Counted from the first letter of the stretch, positions 53,938-63,629 are shown. The stretch: DNA of 64,000 bases from Hyphomicrobium sp. (GCA_016793445.1 JAEUME010000006.1:1-64000), one strand, 5' to 3'. Numbers and translations are program-made. The notes: generated by a model from the sequence alone, not told the origin.

Positions 53938-55179
53938 GTGTTCCCGTTATCCAAGCTCTTGTCTCACCTGATCCAGGTGGGCACTCTCACTGTGACCGAC
54001 GCGGAAGGCGGCAGGCATGTATTTGGGGGCCGCTCCCCGGGCCCGGTTGTCGATATGAAACTCAGCGATGCCCGCCTGTACAAGGCCTTGTTCTTCAGTC
54101 CGGAACTGGCGGCCGGCGAATCTTACATGAACGGCACGCTCACATTTCCCGGCTCCTCGCTTCGTGACTTCATGACGCTCGTGTCGATGAACCAAAACCG
54201 GCCGGCCGGCCGGCCGAGCACATTTCATAGGACGATCGGCGCCGTCTCCCGGCGGTTCAAGCGCTTCCAGCAGTCCAATCCCATCGGCAAGGCACAACAG
54301 AACATTGCCCACCATTATGATATCGGCAACGAGCTCTATCGGCTGTTCCTGGACGATGGGCTGTTTTACTCCTGTGCTTACTTCGAGAATGACGATGATA
54401 CCTTGGAGGCTGCGCAAAGGGCAAAATGCAGGCTGATCGCCGCAAAACTCGGCCTTCGGCCTGGCCAGAAAATTCTCGACATCGGCAGCGGCTGGGGCGG
54501 ACTGGCGATCTACCTCGCACAGATGGAAGATGTTCACGTCCTCGGCGTTACGCTGTCCAAGGAGCAGCATGCCCTCGCCGAAGAACGCGCGCAGGCCGCC
54601 GGTGTCGGCGAGCGCGTTCGTTTTGAGTTGCGTGACTATCGTGAGATCGACCAGAAATTTGACCGGATCGTATCGGTCGGCATGTTCGAACACGTCGGTG
54701 TGCAACGCTACGACGAATTTTTTGCCAAAGTCGGCCAGCTGATGCAGGAGGATGGCGTCATGCTTCTGCATTCCATCGGCCATATGAGTCCACCAAGCAC
54801 GGCGAGCCCTTGGCTGCGAAAGTACATCTTCCCCGGTGCTTACTCGCCATCGCTCTCCGAGGTATTTCCCGCCGTCGAGCGTAACCGGCTCTGGGTGACC
54901 GACTGCGAATTTTTGCGGCTTCACTATGCGATGACATTGCGCCATTGGCACACGCGTTTCGAGAAGAACAGGGATCGCATCGCACAGATGTATGACGAAC
55001 GCTTTTGCCGCATGTGGGAATTTTATCTGATCAGCGCCGAGATGATGTTCCGTACGGGCGCGCAGGAGGTGTTCCATATGCAGCTATCGCACAAGCGCGA
55101 TGCCAGCCCGATCAGGCGGGATTATATTGTTGATGCGCTACGCCAGCTAAAAGGCCGAGAAGCGGAACGCCTCAAATAG
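53938..55179 (+). CDS. cfa: cyclopropane-fatty-acyl-phospholipid synthase family protein
   Basis: The 413-residue protein starts with GTG after GGAGGGGG. It has the CFA synthase order: N-terminal lipid-binding part, AHHYDIGNELYRLFLDDGLFYSCAYF, SAM-binding LDIGSGWGGLAIYLA, and MFEHVGVQRYDEFF. It transfers a methylene group from SAM to unsaturated phospholipid chains at the inner membrane. Confidence 0.93.
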   Translation: MFPLSKLLSHLIQVGTLTVTDAEGGRHVFGGRSPGPVVDMKLSDARLYKALFFSPELAAGESYMNGTLTFPGSSLRDFMTLVSMNQNRPAGRPSTFHRTIGAVSRRFKRFQQSNPIGKAQQNIAHHYDIGNELYRLFLDDGLFYSCAYFENDDDTLEAAQRAKCRLIAAKLGLRPGQKILDIGSGWGGLAIYLAQMEDVHVLGVTLSKEQHALAEERAQAAGVGERVRFELRDYREIDQKFDRIVSVGMFEHVGVQRYDEFFAKVGQLMQEDGVMLLHSIGHMSPPSTASPWLRKYIFPGAYSPSLSEVFPAVERNRLWVTDCEFLRLHYAMTLRHWHTRFEKNRDRIAQMYDERFCRMWEFYLISAEMMFRTGAQEVFHMQLSHKRDASPIRRDYIVDALRQLKGREAERLK

Positions 55180-55248
55180 TCTCAACCGACGCCGCCCATA
55201 GCTCAGCAAGCAACGCATACGGCTCAATGTTCAAGGAAAACCAAGATA

Positions 55249-55629
55249 ATGACCCTCGGTGGATGCCTTTGTGGAAGCGTGCGTTACCGGATTACCGGAG
55301 CATTGGCAGCGCCTATCGCCTGTCATTGCTCGCAGTGCGGACGCACGAGCGGAAATTTCGCCGTTATGGCACGCTGCAAAGCGGAAGATCTTGAAATCGC
55401 GTCGACACAACATCTCACTTGGTATCAGTCATCCCCCACGGTTCAAAGAGGCTTCTGCTCAAAGTGTGGCGGGAACCTGTTTTGGAAGGATGCAGGCCCT
55501 GATATCTATGTCACGGCCGGCACGCTTGACCGGCCAACAGGCCTGAAAGTGTGCGAGCACATCTTCGCGGCATCCAAATCCGATTTTTACGATATTAGTG
55601 ATGGCCTGCCACAGAAGCCGGAGTGGTAA
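55249..55629 (+). CDS. GFA-family (Mss4-like) zinc protein
   Basis: The 126-residue protein has the GFA Cys set: GGCLCGSVRYR, CHCSQCGRTSG and FCSKCGGNLFW. The family includes glutathione-dependent formaldehyde-activating enzyme but most members are uncharacterised. In a methylotroph a formaldehyde link is tempting, but the sequence does not prove it. Confidence 0.85.
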   Translation: MTLGGCLCGSVRYRITGALAAPIACHCSQCGRTSGNFAVMARCKAEDLEIASTQHLTWYQSSPTVQRGFCSKCGGNLFWKDAGPDIYVTAGTLDRPTGLKVCEHIFAASKSDFYDISDGLPQKPEW

Positions 55630-55716
55630 GGCGAGCTTCGCACGCAATTGGCCGGGTACCTGCCAAGTGCATGGTGCGCTTTCAGGTCAGAAGCTGAAGC
55701 TGCGGAGCCGCGTAAG

Positions 55717-56091
55717 CTACTCACAGCGGTAGATTGCCGCCACGATCCCCACGATCGCGTCGTCGACATCTTCTTCGGAGTTGCCAAAGCGCGCGGCTGA
55801 AAGAGCCAACCGGATATGCTCCAGGAGGGAGACGGGAATACTGACGGGTTCCGCCAGCGTCGCACCGAATGAACGCGGCAGACACACGCGCCGGCCAGGT
55901 TCCTCGTTGAGCTTCGACAGACGGCTTTCGATGCGACTGTAGCAGTGTGCCAGACGGTCGGCGCGGCAATCAGAAACGAACTCGTAAACGGTTTCGGCTC
56001 GCACGGATGGCGAAAATGCCATGCTTGAGAGAGCGACCAAAAGCAGCGAAGATCTGCGCACGGGCGGCTCCTGATCGGCCGGGCTTGGCAA
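55717..56091 (-). CDS. exported protein, perhaps Rap1a-like
   Basis: The 124-residue protein has an N-terminal hydrophobic segment ending SVRAET. A mature part has Cys in DCRAD, HCYSR, RVCLP and a final CE. The pattern of a Cys-anchored helix followed by a RVCLP block recalls Rap1a/Tai-type small secreted proteins; this is a weak match. Confidence 0.55.
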   Translation of the reverse strand: MPSPADQEPPVRRSSLLLVALSSMAFSPSVRAETVYEFVSDCRADRLAHCYSRIESRLSKLNEEPGRRVCLPRSFGATLAEPVSIPVSLLEHIRLALSAARFGNSEEDVDDAIVGIVAAIYRCE

Positions 56092-56222
56092 AGCCTAGCA
56101 CGCGATCGCGCCGCCGTAACGTGGCGGCGATAGATAAACTCAGAAACGCAGCCGCGTCTTCCCAGGCGCGGCTGGCAGCTATCACCGCCATCGTCTCCCA
56201 GGATCGCGCCTTTTTGCAAGGT

Positions 56223-56681
56223 CTATCCACGTTCGTTTTGGCCATGACGGAACGCAAGTCTGCGCCCCTCCTCGAGCAACCGGGTAATTTCATCATCGTT
56301 GAACGTGCGTTCGGATCGATTAGCGACCCCGAGTGCGCCGACGACAGCCGATCCATCAAAGATCGGCACGACGATGGAACCTGCAAGACCGGTCGCCTTG
56401 GCTCCCGGGCGCACGTCGCCACTGGTATCGGTCTGAAGGTTGCACGCGTTGACGGGTTGCCGGCGCTCCACGGCAAGCCCCGCCATTCCCTTACCGACAG
56501 GTATAGTCTGGATGATGGCGAGGACGTTTTCCGGCATACCGGGGGTTGCGGCACTCAGATGCAGATGGCCGTCTGCGCCGAGGAAATGGATGGTACCGCT
56601 ATCTGCGGAAAACTCCCGGACGATGCGCACCAATGCGGTGACGTCATTCTCGGTGGCATTGGGGGGCGTGGGGTTTGTCAC
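56223..56681 (-). CDS. GAF-domain protein
   Basis: The 152-residue protein is a single GAF domain (FLGADGHLHLSAATPGMP, IPVGKGMAGLAVERRQPVNACNL, GSIVVPIFDGSAVVGALGVAN). It probably senses a small ligand or redox state. It lies 82 bases downstream of idi on the same strand and may be the last gene of that operon. Confidence 0.8.
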   Translation of the reverse strand: MTNPTPPNATENDVTALVRIVREFSADSGTIHFLGADGHLHLSAATPGMPENVLAIIQTIPVGKGMAGLAVERRQPVNACNLQTDTSGDVRPGAKATGLAGSIVVPIFDGSAVVGALGVANRSERTFNDDEITRLLEEGRRLAFRHGQNERG

Positions 56682-56763
56682 GGGCGTCCTCCTTGAAAAG
56701 GCTCCATACGAACTTCGCGGTAAGCAGGACTTGCAAGATGCTGACCCACCAGCCGGCGGGGCA

Positions 56764-57297
56764 CTATCCGGGCGGCGCGAGCGCGAGCGGCCACTCCTCC
56801 GCGATATAGCGCAAAAACCAGACGCTGAACCGTTCAGGCGCTACGCTGGCATCTGCACGGATTTGCGCAGGCGTGCACCATTGGTAGCCTTCCGCTTCTT
56901 CAGGATTGGGAGCGACCGGTCCGTCGTACCTGCCGCGAAAAACGTGCACAATCTCGTGCTCGGTAATGCCGTTGTCGAACGTAGCGCGATATTGAACGGT
57001 CCCCAACCCCTCGAGGAGGCATGCAAAGCCCATTTCTTCAAGAAGCCGCCGCCGGGCGGCCGTCTCGACAGACTCACCCGGTCTGGGATGACCGCAACAG
57101 GCGTTGCTCCACAGTCCGCCTGAGTGATACTTCGTTGCCACGCGCTTCTGCAGGAGCTGTCTACCGTTGGAGTCCCAGACGATCACCGAGAATGCCCGGT
57201 GCAGCAACCCGCGCCGATGGGCATCGATCTTCTCCGCCGCGCCGACTTCGCAATCGTTGCCGTCGACAAGAATGAGCGCCTCACCGGCTTCGTTCAT
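56764..57297 (-). CDS. idi: isopentenyl-diphosphate delta-isomerase, type I
   Basis: The 177-residue Nudix-like enzyme has the catalytic Cys region SNACCGHPRPGE, metal-binding His residues (RGLLHRAFSV and the CGHP His) and the Glu pair in TEHEIVHVFRG. It interconverts IPP and DMAPP. It follows eboF by 12 bases, which links isoprenoid supply to the ebo genes. Confidence 0.95.
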   Translation of the reverse strand: MNEAGEALILVDGNDCEVGAAEKIDAHRRGLLHRAFSVIVWDSNGRQLLQKRVATKYHSGGLWSNACCGHPRPGESVETAARRRLLEEMGFACLLEGLGTVQYRATFDNGITEHEIVHVFRGRYDGPVAPNPEEAEGYQWCTPAQIRADASVAPERFSVWFLRYIAEEWPLALAPPG

Positions 57298-57309
57298 TTC
57301 AAATTGATC

Positions 57310-58704
57310 CTATTCCTCGAAGATGTGCGACAGCATTAAGCGTTTCACGTCCGTGGCATCGACGATCCCATCAGGCACCAGATGCGGTTCTGATGACAAG
57401 AACAACGGCCCGTCTTCCGCGGGAAGATCGGCGCGGCCGTGGGAGCCTTTGACCAGTGTGGCGTCGAGCGGGATGACATCCATCAGCGTTCGAAATCCTA
57501 AGGCCTTCCTAGCGAGCCGCCAGCCTATTGCAATTTTTGGCCAGCGGATCTTCGGGTCGAGGAACAGTTCGACGGGATCGTATCCCGGCTTCTTGTGAAT
57601 ATCGACCGTGCGCGCGAAATCCGGCGCCCGGCGGTCGTCGGTCCAATAGTAGTAGGTGAACCAGGCATCTTGTTCGGAGAGGACGACAAATTCTCCCGAG
57701 CGTTCATGGTCGATTCCGTATTCGGCTTGCTGGCGGCGGTCCAGAACGTGCGAAACGCCGGGCAACTGCTCGAGGATTCTGCGAACCGCAGACATGTCCC
57801 GCTGATCGCGTACGTACACGTGGGCAATCTGATGGTCCGCCAATGCAAATGCACGCGACTGGGGAATGTCGATAATCTCGCCGCCCATTTCCTCGCGGAT
57901 ACATAAAAGTCCGCCCGTCCGTAGCTCCCTGTTGATGTGGACCGGCCGCGTGACCGGCACGATTCCGTATTCGGAAAGAACGATCACGCGTCTACCGAGC
58001 GACTGGGCGCAGGCAATGAGAGAGCCGGCAACGGCATCGACCTCCGCTACATCCTTGATGATATCAGGATGGCGCGGCCCCAAGCGCTGCAGGCCATAGT
58101 CGAGATGCGGCAGATACACGAGCATCAGTGTGGGATCGCGGCTCTTGAGCACATGGCTTGAGGCATCGGCGATCCAACGGCTTGAGGCAATGGATGTTGC
58201 CGGGCCCCAGAAATGAAAAAGAGGAAACGGACCAAACTTGTCCGTCAGCTCCGATCTCAGGCCGCTTGGAACGGAGTAGCAGTCAGGAAGTTTCCGGCCG
58301 TCCGCCTTATAGATCGGGCGTGGCGTTACGGCGATGTCCGTGGTCGCCGCCATGGCGTACCACCAAAACATATTGGCGCAGGTGAACGCGGGATCCTTGG
58401 CCTTTGCCGCATCCCAGATGCGCTCGCCTGCGATCAGCCGGTTGGACTGACGCCACAGCCAGACCTCCATCAGATCGCGAAACAGCCAGCCGTTACCCAC
58501 AATGCCGTGGCCGCTTGGCGGCAGACCCGTGACGAACGTGGCCTGCGCGGAGCACGTGACGGCTGGCGTCACGGTCTTGAGCGGCCGTTGACATCCCCTA
58601 GCCGCAAGCGCTGCCAAATGTGGTGCGTGTGGGCCAAGAAGAGCTGGGGTCAACCCAACAATGTTGATGACGATCGTAGGGTGCATCGAGCCGAAGCAGT
58701 CCAT
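57310..58704 (-). CDS. eboF: EboF-like alkaline phosphatase/nucleotide pyrophosphatase family protein
   Basis: The 464-residue protein is a type I phosphodiesterase/nucleotide pyrophosphatase relative: an N-terminal VINIVGLTPALLG, the nucleophile region VTCSAQATFVTGLPPSGHGIVGNGW, and metal-ligand segments YLPHLDYGLQ and GSHGRADL. A protein of this family is EboF of the ebo cluster. Its start lies one base after the cytochrome stop, implying coupling. The assignment rests on the family plus eboD/E/C across the divergent gap. Confidence 0.8.
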   Translation of the reverse strand: MDCFGSMHPTIVINIVGLTPALLGPHAPHLAALAARGCQRPLKTVTPAVTCSAQATFVTGLPPSGHGIVGNGWLFRDLMEVWLWRQSNRLIAGERIWDAAKAKDPAFTCANMFWWYAMAATTDIAVTPRPIYKADGRKLPDCYSVPSGLRSELTDKFGPFPLFHFWGPATSIASSRWIADASSHVLKSRDPTLMLVYLPHLDYGLQRLGPRHPDIIKDVAEVDAVAGSLIACAQSLGRRVIVLSEYGIVPVTRPVHINRELRTGGLLCIREEMGGEIIDIPQSRAFALADHQIAHVYVRDQRDMSAVRRILEQLPGVSHVLDRRQQAEYGIDHERSGEFVVLSEQDAWFTYYYWTDDRRAPDFARTVDIHKKPGYDPVELFLDPKIRWPKIAIGWRLARKALGFRTLMDVIPLDATLVKGSHGRADLPAEDGPLFLSSEPHLVPDGIVDATDVKRLMLSHIFEE

Positions 58705-58705
58705 C

Positions 58706-59191
58706 CTATTTCTTGAGCGAATGGATGTAGGAGATGATTTTCAGAATCTGATCCTGCGTCACGCCACGCTGCGAAAAGGAGCGCATTGCTCCGGAGGCAC
58801 CGGAGTGAATGATCTCGAACATCCCGATATCGGTATTGGCGCGAGAGTTTACAAAAACGTCGTCGACGAGACTGGGCCCCATTCCGCCCGTCGCATCGGC
58901 ATGATGGCAAGCTTGGCAGTTTTCTTCAAAGAGGGCCTTTCCGGCAGCCAAGGCATCGGCATTGCCGTTATACGGGTTGACGCCGTCCTTACGGAAGGAT
59001 TTGACCGCTTCGGTAATCTCCTCACCCTTGATGGGTGAGAGATCGAGGACGGAATCATCAAGAGCATGGCGGAATTCCACGTCGGCACGAACGGAAGTTG
59101 CAGGCAGAGTCAGCACGGCTGCCGTCGCCAAAATCGCCGTGTAAAAAGACGCGCTGGATCTTGAATACGTCTGTCTCATCGGTTGTTCCAT
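58706..59191 (-). CDS. cytochrome c related to cytochrome cL
   Basis: The 161-residue exported cytochrome has one heme motif CQACH. Its N-terminal part (EFRHALDDSVLDLSPIKGEE, then KSFRKDGVNPYNG) and C-terminal part (GMFEIIHSGASGAMRSF, QDQILKIISYIHSL) align block by block with the MxaG product of 32772-33371. It is probably the periplasmic electron acceptor of the adjacent PQQ dehydrogenase. It lies 97 bases after that gene and touches eboF. Confidence 0.88.
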   Translation of the reverse strand: MEQPMRQTYSRSSASFYTAILATAAVLTLPATSVRADVEFRHALDDSVLDLSPIKGEEITEAVKSFRKDGVNPYNGNADALAAGKALFEENCQACHHADATGGMGPSLVDDVFVNSRANTDIGMFEIIHSGASGAMRSFSQRGVTQDQILKIISYIHSLKK

Positions 59192-59288
59192 CTGGATTTT
59201 TCAGCACGAGGCAGACAGAAGGCCCTCGGCATGTGGCGCGAGAGCCTTCCGTGCATGTCGTTACGATGCTGTGAACGTCAGCGCATCG

Positions 59289-60710
59289 CTATTTCTTGGT
59301 CTTTGCGACTTCCGCTCCGGCAGGAACCTTGTCCGCGGGAACGATCTTCCACAAAGAGCCCGGCGGGTTCGCCGCGGCGCCCCTATCGTCGAGGTAGAAG
59401 CAGTTGCAGTTGACGGCGAGAACCGTGCCATCCTCGTCAGTGTTACCGGACGTGAACTGAAGTGCCGTCTGCGCCAACTCCTGCAGCTGCCACTTGCTGC
59501 CATCCCAGCCGGTTCCGAAGACACGACCTGAGCACCAGTCGCCCGTCAGGAAGACGCCATTCATGCCGCCGTAGTTAGCAACGCCGAGACCCATCACGGA
59601 GCAGCCCCAGCCGTCCTTCAGCTTCTCAGCACCAGGATACGGTTCCTGGTGGGGATATTCTGCGACCGGCAGCACGCCAACTTGCGGACACGTATCGTCG
59701 GGCCCTCTCAACGGGTGGCACTTGGACCCCATGTTGAACTTCCAGCCGTAGTTCTCGCCACCTTTGCTCGAAGCCGGCTGCCAGTTGATCTCTTCCAGAT
59801 GGTTCTGGCCAACGTCCGCAATAAAGAGGCCGCCGGTCTTGGCGTCGAAGTGGAACGAATAGGGGTTGCGCAATCCGTAAGCCCACGACTCGCCCCGTGC
59901 ACCCATGTGAATCTTCGAGAAGCCATCCTCGGTGACGCCGAAGAGGGTCATCATGCGATCCTGGTAGGCGCGGGCCCACGGGTTGTTGTCAGGGATCTTG
60001 TAGGCCAAGTTATCGGGCGTATCGACGTCGACGCGCAGCATCTTGCCCCACAACACGTCCTTGCGCTGGCCAGCATCGAGAGGATCGCCCTCCCAGCCGG
60101 CATCGCCTTTGCCGATATACAGGAAACCATCGGGACCGAACTGAATACCGCCGCCGTAGTGATTGTAGTACGGCTGAGGGATGTTCAAGATCACCTTGAC
60201 GCTCTTGTTGGCCTGCTCGACCGTCACCACGTCGGGGCTCGATTTGTCGACGGTGTAGCGTGCAATGATGTGCGCGCCGTTGAACGGCAGCGACGCATAG
60301 CTCACGAAGAAGTAACCGTTCTCTTTGAATTTCGGGTGAAACGCGACCGCCCACAATCCCTGCTCGACAAATCCGGTCTGCACCTCGCTGCCGAGCGGAC
60401 TATTCTTCGTGAGATCAAGGAAGGGCTTCTCGTTCACCTTACCGTCTTTGGTGACGATCTTGATCTTGCCTTGGCGCTCAACAACAAAGATTCGGCCGGT
60501 TCCGTCTCGCGCGGAAGCAACCCCAACGGGATCGAGGAAGCCGTCGGCAACTTTGACCAGGGCGATCTTCGGATCTCCGGGCAGTTTGCCACCTGGCCGA
60601 GCCACTTGCTCTGATGTTTTCGGAACTTCCTGGGCAACGCTGGATAGAGATCCGGTTGCGACGAAGCCAGCCGCCAACATCGACGCGGACATTACGAACC
60701 GCATTCGCAT
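59289..60710 (-). CDS. soluble-type PQQ-dependent sugar/aldose dehydrogenase family protein
   Basis: The 473-residue exported protein has a signal peptide ending near VAQEV and the GSDH (glucose/sorbosone dehydrogenase) propeller: DPVGVASARDGTGRIFVVERQG, the catalytic-His segment YYNHYGGGIQFGPDGFLYIGKGD, WAYGLRNPYSFHFD and FIADVGQNHLEEINW. Members oxidise aldoses or other aldehydes/alcohols with PQQ; the substrate here is unknown. It leads the minus arm of the ebo locus. Confidence 0.9.
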   Translation of the reverse strand: MRMRFVMSASMLAAGFVATGSLSSVAQEVPKTSEQVARPGGKLPGDPKIALVKVADGFLDPVGVASARDGTGRIFVVERQGKIKIVTKDGKVNEKPFLDLTKNSPLGSEVQTGFVEQGLWAVAFHPKFKENGYFFVSYASLPFNGAHIIARYTVDKSSPDVVTVEQANKSVKVILNIPQPYYNHYGGGIQFGPDGFLYIGKGDAGWEGDPLDAGQRKDVLWGKMLRVDVDTPDNLAYKIPDNNPWARAYQDRMMTLFGVTEDGFSKIHMGARGESWAYGLRNPYSFHFDAKTGGLFIADVGQNHLEEINWQPASSKGGENYGWKFNMGSKCHPLRGPDDTCPQVGVLPVAEYPHQEPYPGAEKLKDGWGCSVMGLGVANYGGMNGVFLTGDWCSGRVFGTGWDGSKWQLQELAQTALQFTSGNTDEDGTVLAVNCNCFYLDDRGAAANPPGSLWKIVPADKVPAGAEVAKTKK

Positions 60711-61194
60711 TTGGACATTCTCCCATTAAATACTTTTTCTCGACTTTTTGCGTGAGACTTGCGCAAGTGCTTTGCTGCACAGCAGCGCAAATTAAAATCG
60801 ACGTTTTGTTTCTCACGCCGCCGATAAAACTACGAGACATTTGCGAATAGCAATGAAGAAAATTTTTGTAACAGGAAGTTTATTAGAAACGGGAATTCTC
60901 GGCGATGCCGCATGTCTAGTGTTCCTGAGTTTTTGCAGGATTATTTCCCAAACGATCCTTTGACCGTCGTCCTGCGCATCGCCAGACAAGCGGCGGGGCA
61001 AATTCGTGTGAACGTTCCACGCGGTCCTGCAGTTGTCAGGCACTTTTAAATAGAGCAGTAGTTGAGCGGCCGAGCGGCGATGCCCGTTGGGTCAATGGAG
61101 TTATCCATCGCGTCCTGGGCGATCTTCCTCGGAGAATATGGGGAGCGCTGGCAGGGGAAGTGTCAAATTGAGAGTGTCGCCTGAAGGAAATACT
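60711..61194. promoter_or_regulatory. divergent control region between PQQ dehydrogenase and eboD
   Basis: This region of about 480 bases separates the two arms of the ebo locus. It contains a perfect 12-base palindrome acttgcgcaagt (60757-60768), an operator candidate. It is AT-rich compared with flanking DNA. No gene was seen. Confidence 0.45.
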
Positions 61195-62430
61195 GTGCCC
61201 AATATCAAGCCAAATGACGCCATTCTCAGTATTCCGCCCCTGAATACCGATATCGATGATAATTGCGCGCGAACATTCCAACAACGCTTCACCGTCGAAT
61301 TTTCGTTTCCTGTCTGCTTTACCCGAGACATCTTCGGAAAAGACAATAAAACTCTTTTTAAAATCGTCGAAAGCCAATCAAAGGGGCACCGGCCCGATCG
61401 TCTGGCATTTGTATTGGACGAGGGTGTCGCGCGCGAGATGCCGGACCTCGCCCGGCGCATAGCCGCATATGTGGATGCCTGGCCAGGGCTGTCGCTCGCC
61501 GGCCCCGTTGAAACGATCGTTGGCGGCGAGGCAGCAAAGAACGCCCCGGCGCTCGTGGTCAGCCTGCAGCAACACTTTGTTTCTCTGGGGCTCGATCGGC
61601 ACTCCTATGTCGTGTGCGTCGGCGGCGGCGCCGTTCTCGATCTCGTCGGCTATGCAGCCGCTACCACGCATCGCGGCGTTCGCCACATCCGCATCCCGAC
61701 CACGGTTCTGGCACAGAATGACTCCGGCGTAGGCGTGAAGAACGGGATCAATTTCTTCGGCGTGAAGAACCTGCTCGGCACCTTTGTTCCGCCCCATGCG
61801 GTCATCAATGACTCCGCGTTTATCGATGTGCTTCCCGGGCGTGACAAGCGTGCAGGCATGGCAGAGGCAGTGAAGGTTGCGCTCATCCGGGACAGAAGTT
61901 TCTTTGAGTGGCTTGAGGAAACCGCCGAAGCTCTGGCGATCTTTGCATCGGCGCCGCTCGAGAGATTGATCCGGCATTGTGCCTTGCTTCATATGCGCCA
62001 GATCGCCCATGCGGGCGATCCGTTTGAGCGCGGGAGCGTGAGGCCTCTCGATTTCGGGCACTGGGCGGCACACAAGCTGGAAGTGCTGTCCAACTACGAA
62101 CTGCGCCACGGGGAGGCGGTCGCCATCGGCATCGCGTTGGACACACGCTATTCGGTGCTTGCCGGGCTATTGCCTGAGGGCGAGGAGATGCGCGTTTGCC
62201 GTCTATTGCGGCGGCTCGGGTTCACGCTTTGGCACGACGCCTGCGATCTGAAAGATGGCTTCGGATCTCGCAGCCTCTTAAAGGGTTTGGAGGAATTCCG
62301 CGAACACCTGGGGGGTGATCTCACGATCACTCTGTTGACCAAACTGGGCAGTGGACTTGAGGTCAACAAGATGGATGAGCGTCTTGTCGATGACGCGCTC
62401 GACTGGTTGCGCGCGGAGGCGTCACACTGA
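61195..62430 (+). CDS. eboD: EboD, 3-dehydroquinate synthase-like sugar phosphate cyclase
   Basis: The 411-residue protein belongs to the dehydroquinate synthase superfamily: NAD motif CVGGGAVLDLVGYAAATTHRG, IPTTVLAQNDSGVGVKN, and metal ligands in AEAVKVALI, FGHWAAHKLE and ELRHGEAVAIG. In ebo clusters this protein is a distinct cyclase type whose product is unknown. GTG at 61195 follows AAGGAA by five bases, so I prefer it to the longer frame from 61087. It overlaps eboE by one base. Confidence 0.88.
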   Translation: MPNIKPNDAILSIPPLNTDIDDNCARTFQQRFTVEFSFPVCFTRDIFGKDNKTLFKIVESQSKGHRPDRLAFVLDEGVAREMPDLARRIAAYVDAWPGLSLAGPVETIVGGEAAKNAPALVVSLQQHFVSLGLDRHSYVVCVGGGAVLDLVGYAAATTHRGVRHIRIPTTVLAQNDSGVGVKNGINFFGVKNLLGTFVPPHAVINDSAFIDVLPGRDKRAGMAEAVKVALIRDRSFFEWLEETAEALAIFASAPLERLIRHCALLHMRQIAHAGDPFERGSVRPLDFGHWAAHKLEVLSNYELRHGEAVAIGIALDTRYSVLAGLLPEGEEMRVCRLLRRLGFTLWHDACDLKDGFGSRSLLKGLEEFREHLGGDLTITLLTKLGSGLEVNKMDERLVDDALDWLRAEASH

Positions 62431-63629
62431 TGCAACTCGATCTGCCGGGGCGGCCGCATCTTACCTACTGTAGTAACATTCACGCAGGCGAGACGTGGGA
62501 CGAAATCGATCAGTCGCTTCGGCACTATATCCCGCGCGTCAAGGGTGAGGTTTCACCGAATGCTCCCATGGGCATCGGCCTGCGGCTATCTGCTGTCGCT
62601 GCACATGAGCTGTCCGATCCTGGAGCGCGCGCCAGGTTCAAGCACTTCCTCGCGGCACAAGATTGTTACGTCTTCACGATCAACGCCTTTCCCTACGGCA
62701 ATTTTCATGGCGAACGTGTGAAAGAGCACGTGTACGAACCGGATTGGCGTTCGCAAGACCGGCTACGGTTTACGAACCAGGTCGCAGACATCCTGGACGG
62801 CATCGCACCGCCGGGGCTTGGCGCCAGCATCAGCACCGTTCCTGGGGCGTTTCGCGCAAACGTCACGACGCCGGCCGACATCGCAGCCATTACGGAAGGT
62901 TTCGTTCGCGCGGCGGCACATCTGGAAACAATCCGGCAAAGGAACGGCCGCATGCTCGTTCTTGCCATAGAACCAGAGCCCGCATGCTTTTTGGAAACCA
63001 CGGCGGAGGCCGTACGCTTCTTTAAAGATCATCTCTACGCGGGCCCGGCACGTGAGTTGTTCTCGCAGCTGACAGGTAGCCCGCTTGCCGCTGCCGAGGC
63101 GGCCTTGCGGCGGCATCTTACCCTTTGTTTTGACGTGTGCCATTCGGCGGTGGCATTCGAGGAGACGCAGGAGGCGCTCGATGCGGTGCGGTCTGCGGGC
63201 ATCGGCATCGGCAAGCTGCAGCTCAGCTCCGCGCTGCGGGCGACGGGACAAGCGGCAACTTTCGAACGTTTGCTCGGCCACTTTGACGATCGTGTCTACC
63301 TGCACCAGACCGTGCAACGGCAGGATGGACTTTTAACCCGTTATACGGATTTGCCAGACGCGTTTGCGTCTGCGCAACGCGGTGATGCCGGGGCCGAGTG
63401 GCGTGTGCATTGCCACGTCCCCGTGTTCTTGGAGCACTACGGGACGGTGGGGTCGACCCAGAAGAATCTTCGCGAGGCTCTCTCCCTTTGCAGGACGCGC
63501 GAAGTCTCGCCGCATCTTGAAGTCGAGACTTACACATGGGCGGTGCTGCCAAGCGGCGCGCGTAACGGCGATCTCGGTAATGACATTGTGCGGGAGCTGC
63601 TATGGGTGCGATCGGAGCTCGGCGCGTGA
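62430..63629 (+). CDS. eboE: EboE, xylose isomerase-like TIM-barrel protein
   Basis: The 399-residue TIM-barrel protein has metal-ligand-like positions in LAIEPEPACFLE and LCFDVCHSAVAFE. EboE-typical blocks are YCSNIHAGETWDEI, TINAFPYGNFHGE and VHCHVPVFLEHYG. It is the sugar-isomerase-like component of the ebo metabolite pathway. It starts within the eboD stop (TGATG) and overlaps eboC. Confidence 0.9.
   Translation: MQLDLPGRPHLTYCSNIHAGETWDEIDQSLRHYIPRVKGEVSPNAPMGIGLRLSAVAAHELSDPGARARFKHFLAAQDCYVFTINAFPYGNFHGERVKEHVYEPDWRSQDRLRFTNQVADILDGIAPPGLGASISTVPGAFRANVTTPADIAAITEGFVRAAAHLETIRQRNGRMLVLAIEPEPACFLETTAEAVRFFKDHLYAGPARELFSQLTGSPLAAAEAALRRHLTLCFDVCHSAVAFEETQEALDAVRSAGIGIGKLQLSSALRATGQAATFERLLGHFDDRVYLHQTVQRQDGLLTRYTDLPDAFASAQRGDAGAEWRVHCHVPVFLEHYGTVGSTQKNLREALSLCRTREVSPHLEVETYTWAVLPSGARNGDLGNDIVRELLWVRSELGA

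Noticed and set aside
53947..55077. 376-residue minus-strand frame across cfa
   Set aside because: It mirrors the cfa coding sequence and has no recognisable motifs.
59649..60614. 321-residue plus-strand frame opposite the PQQ dehydrogenase
   Set aside because: It is the complement of a gene with conserved GSDH motifs.
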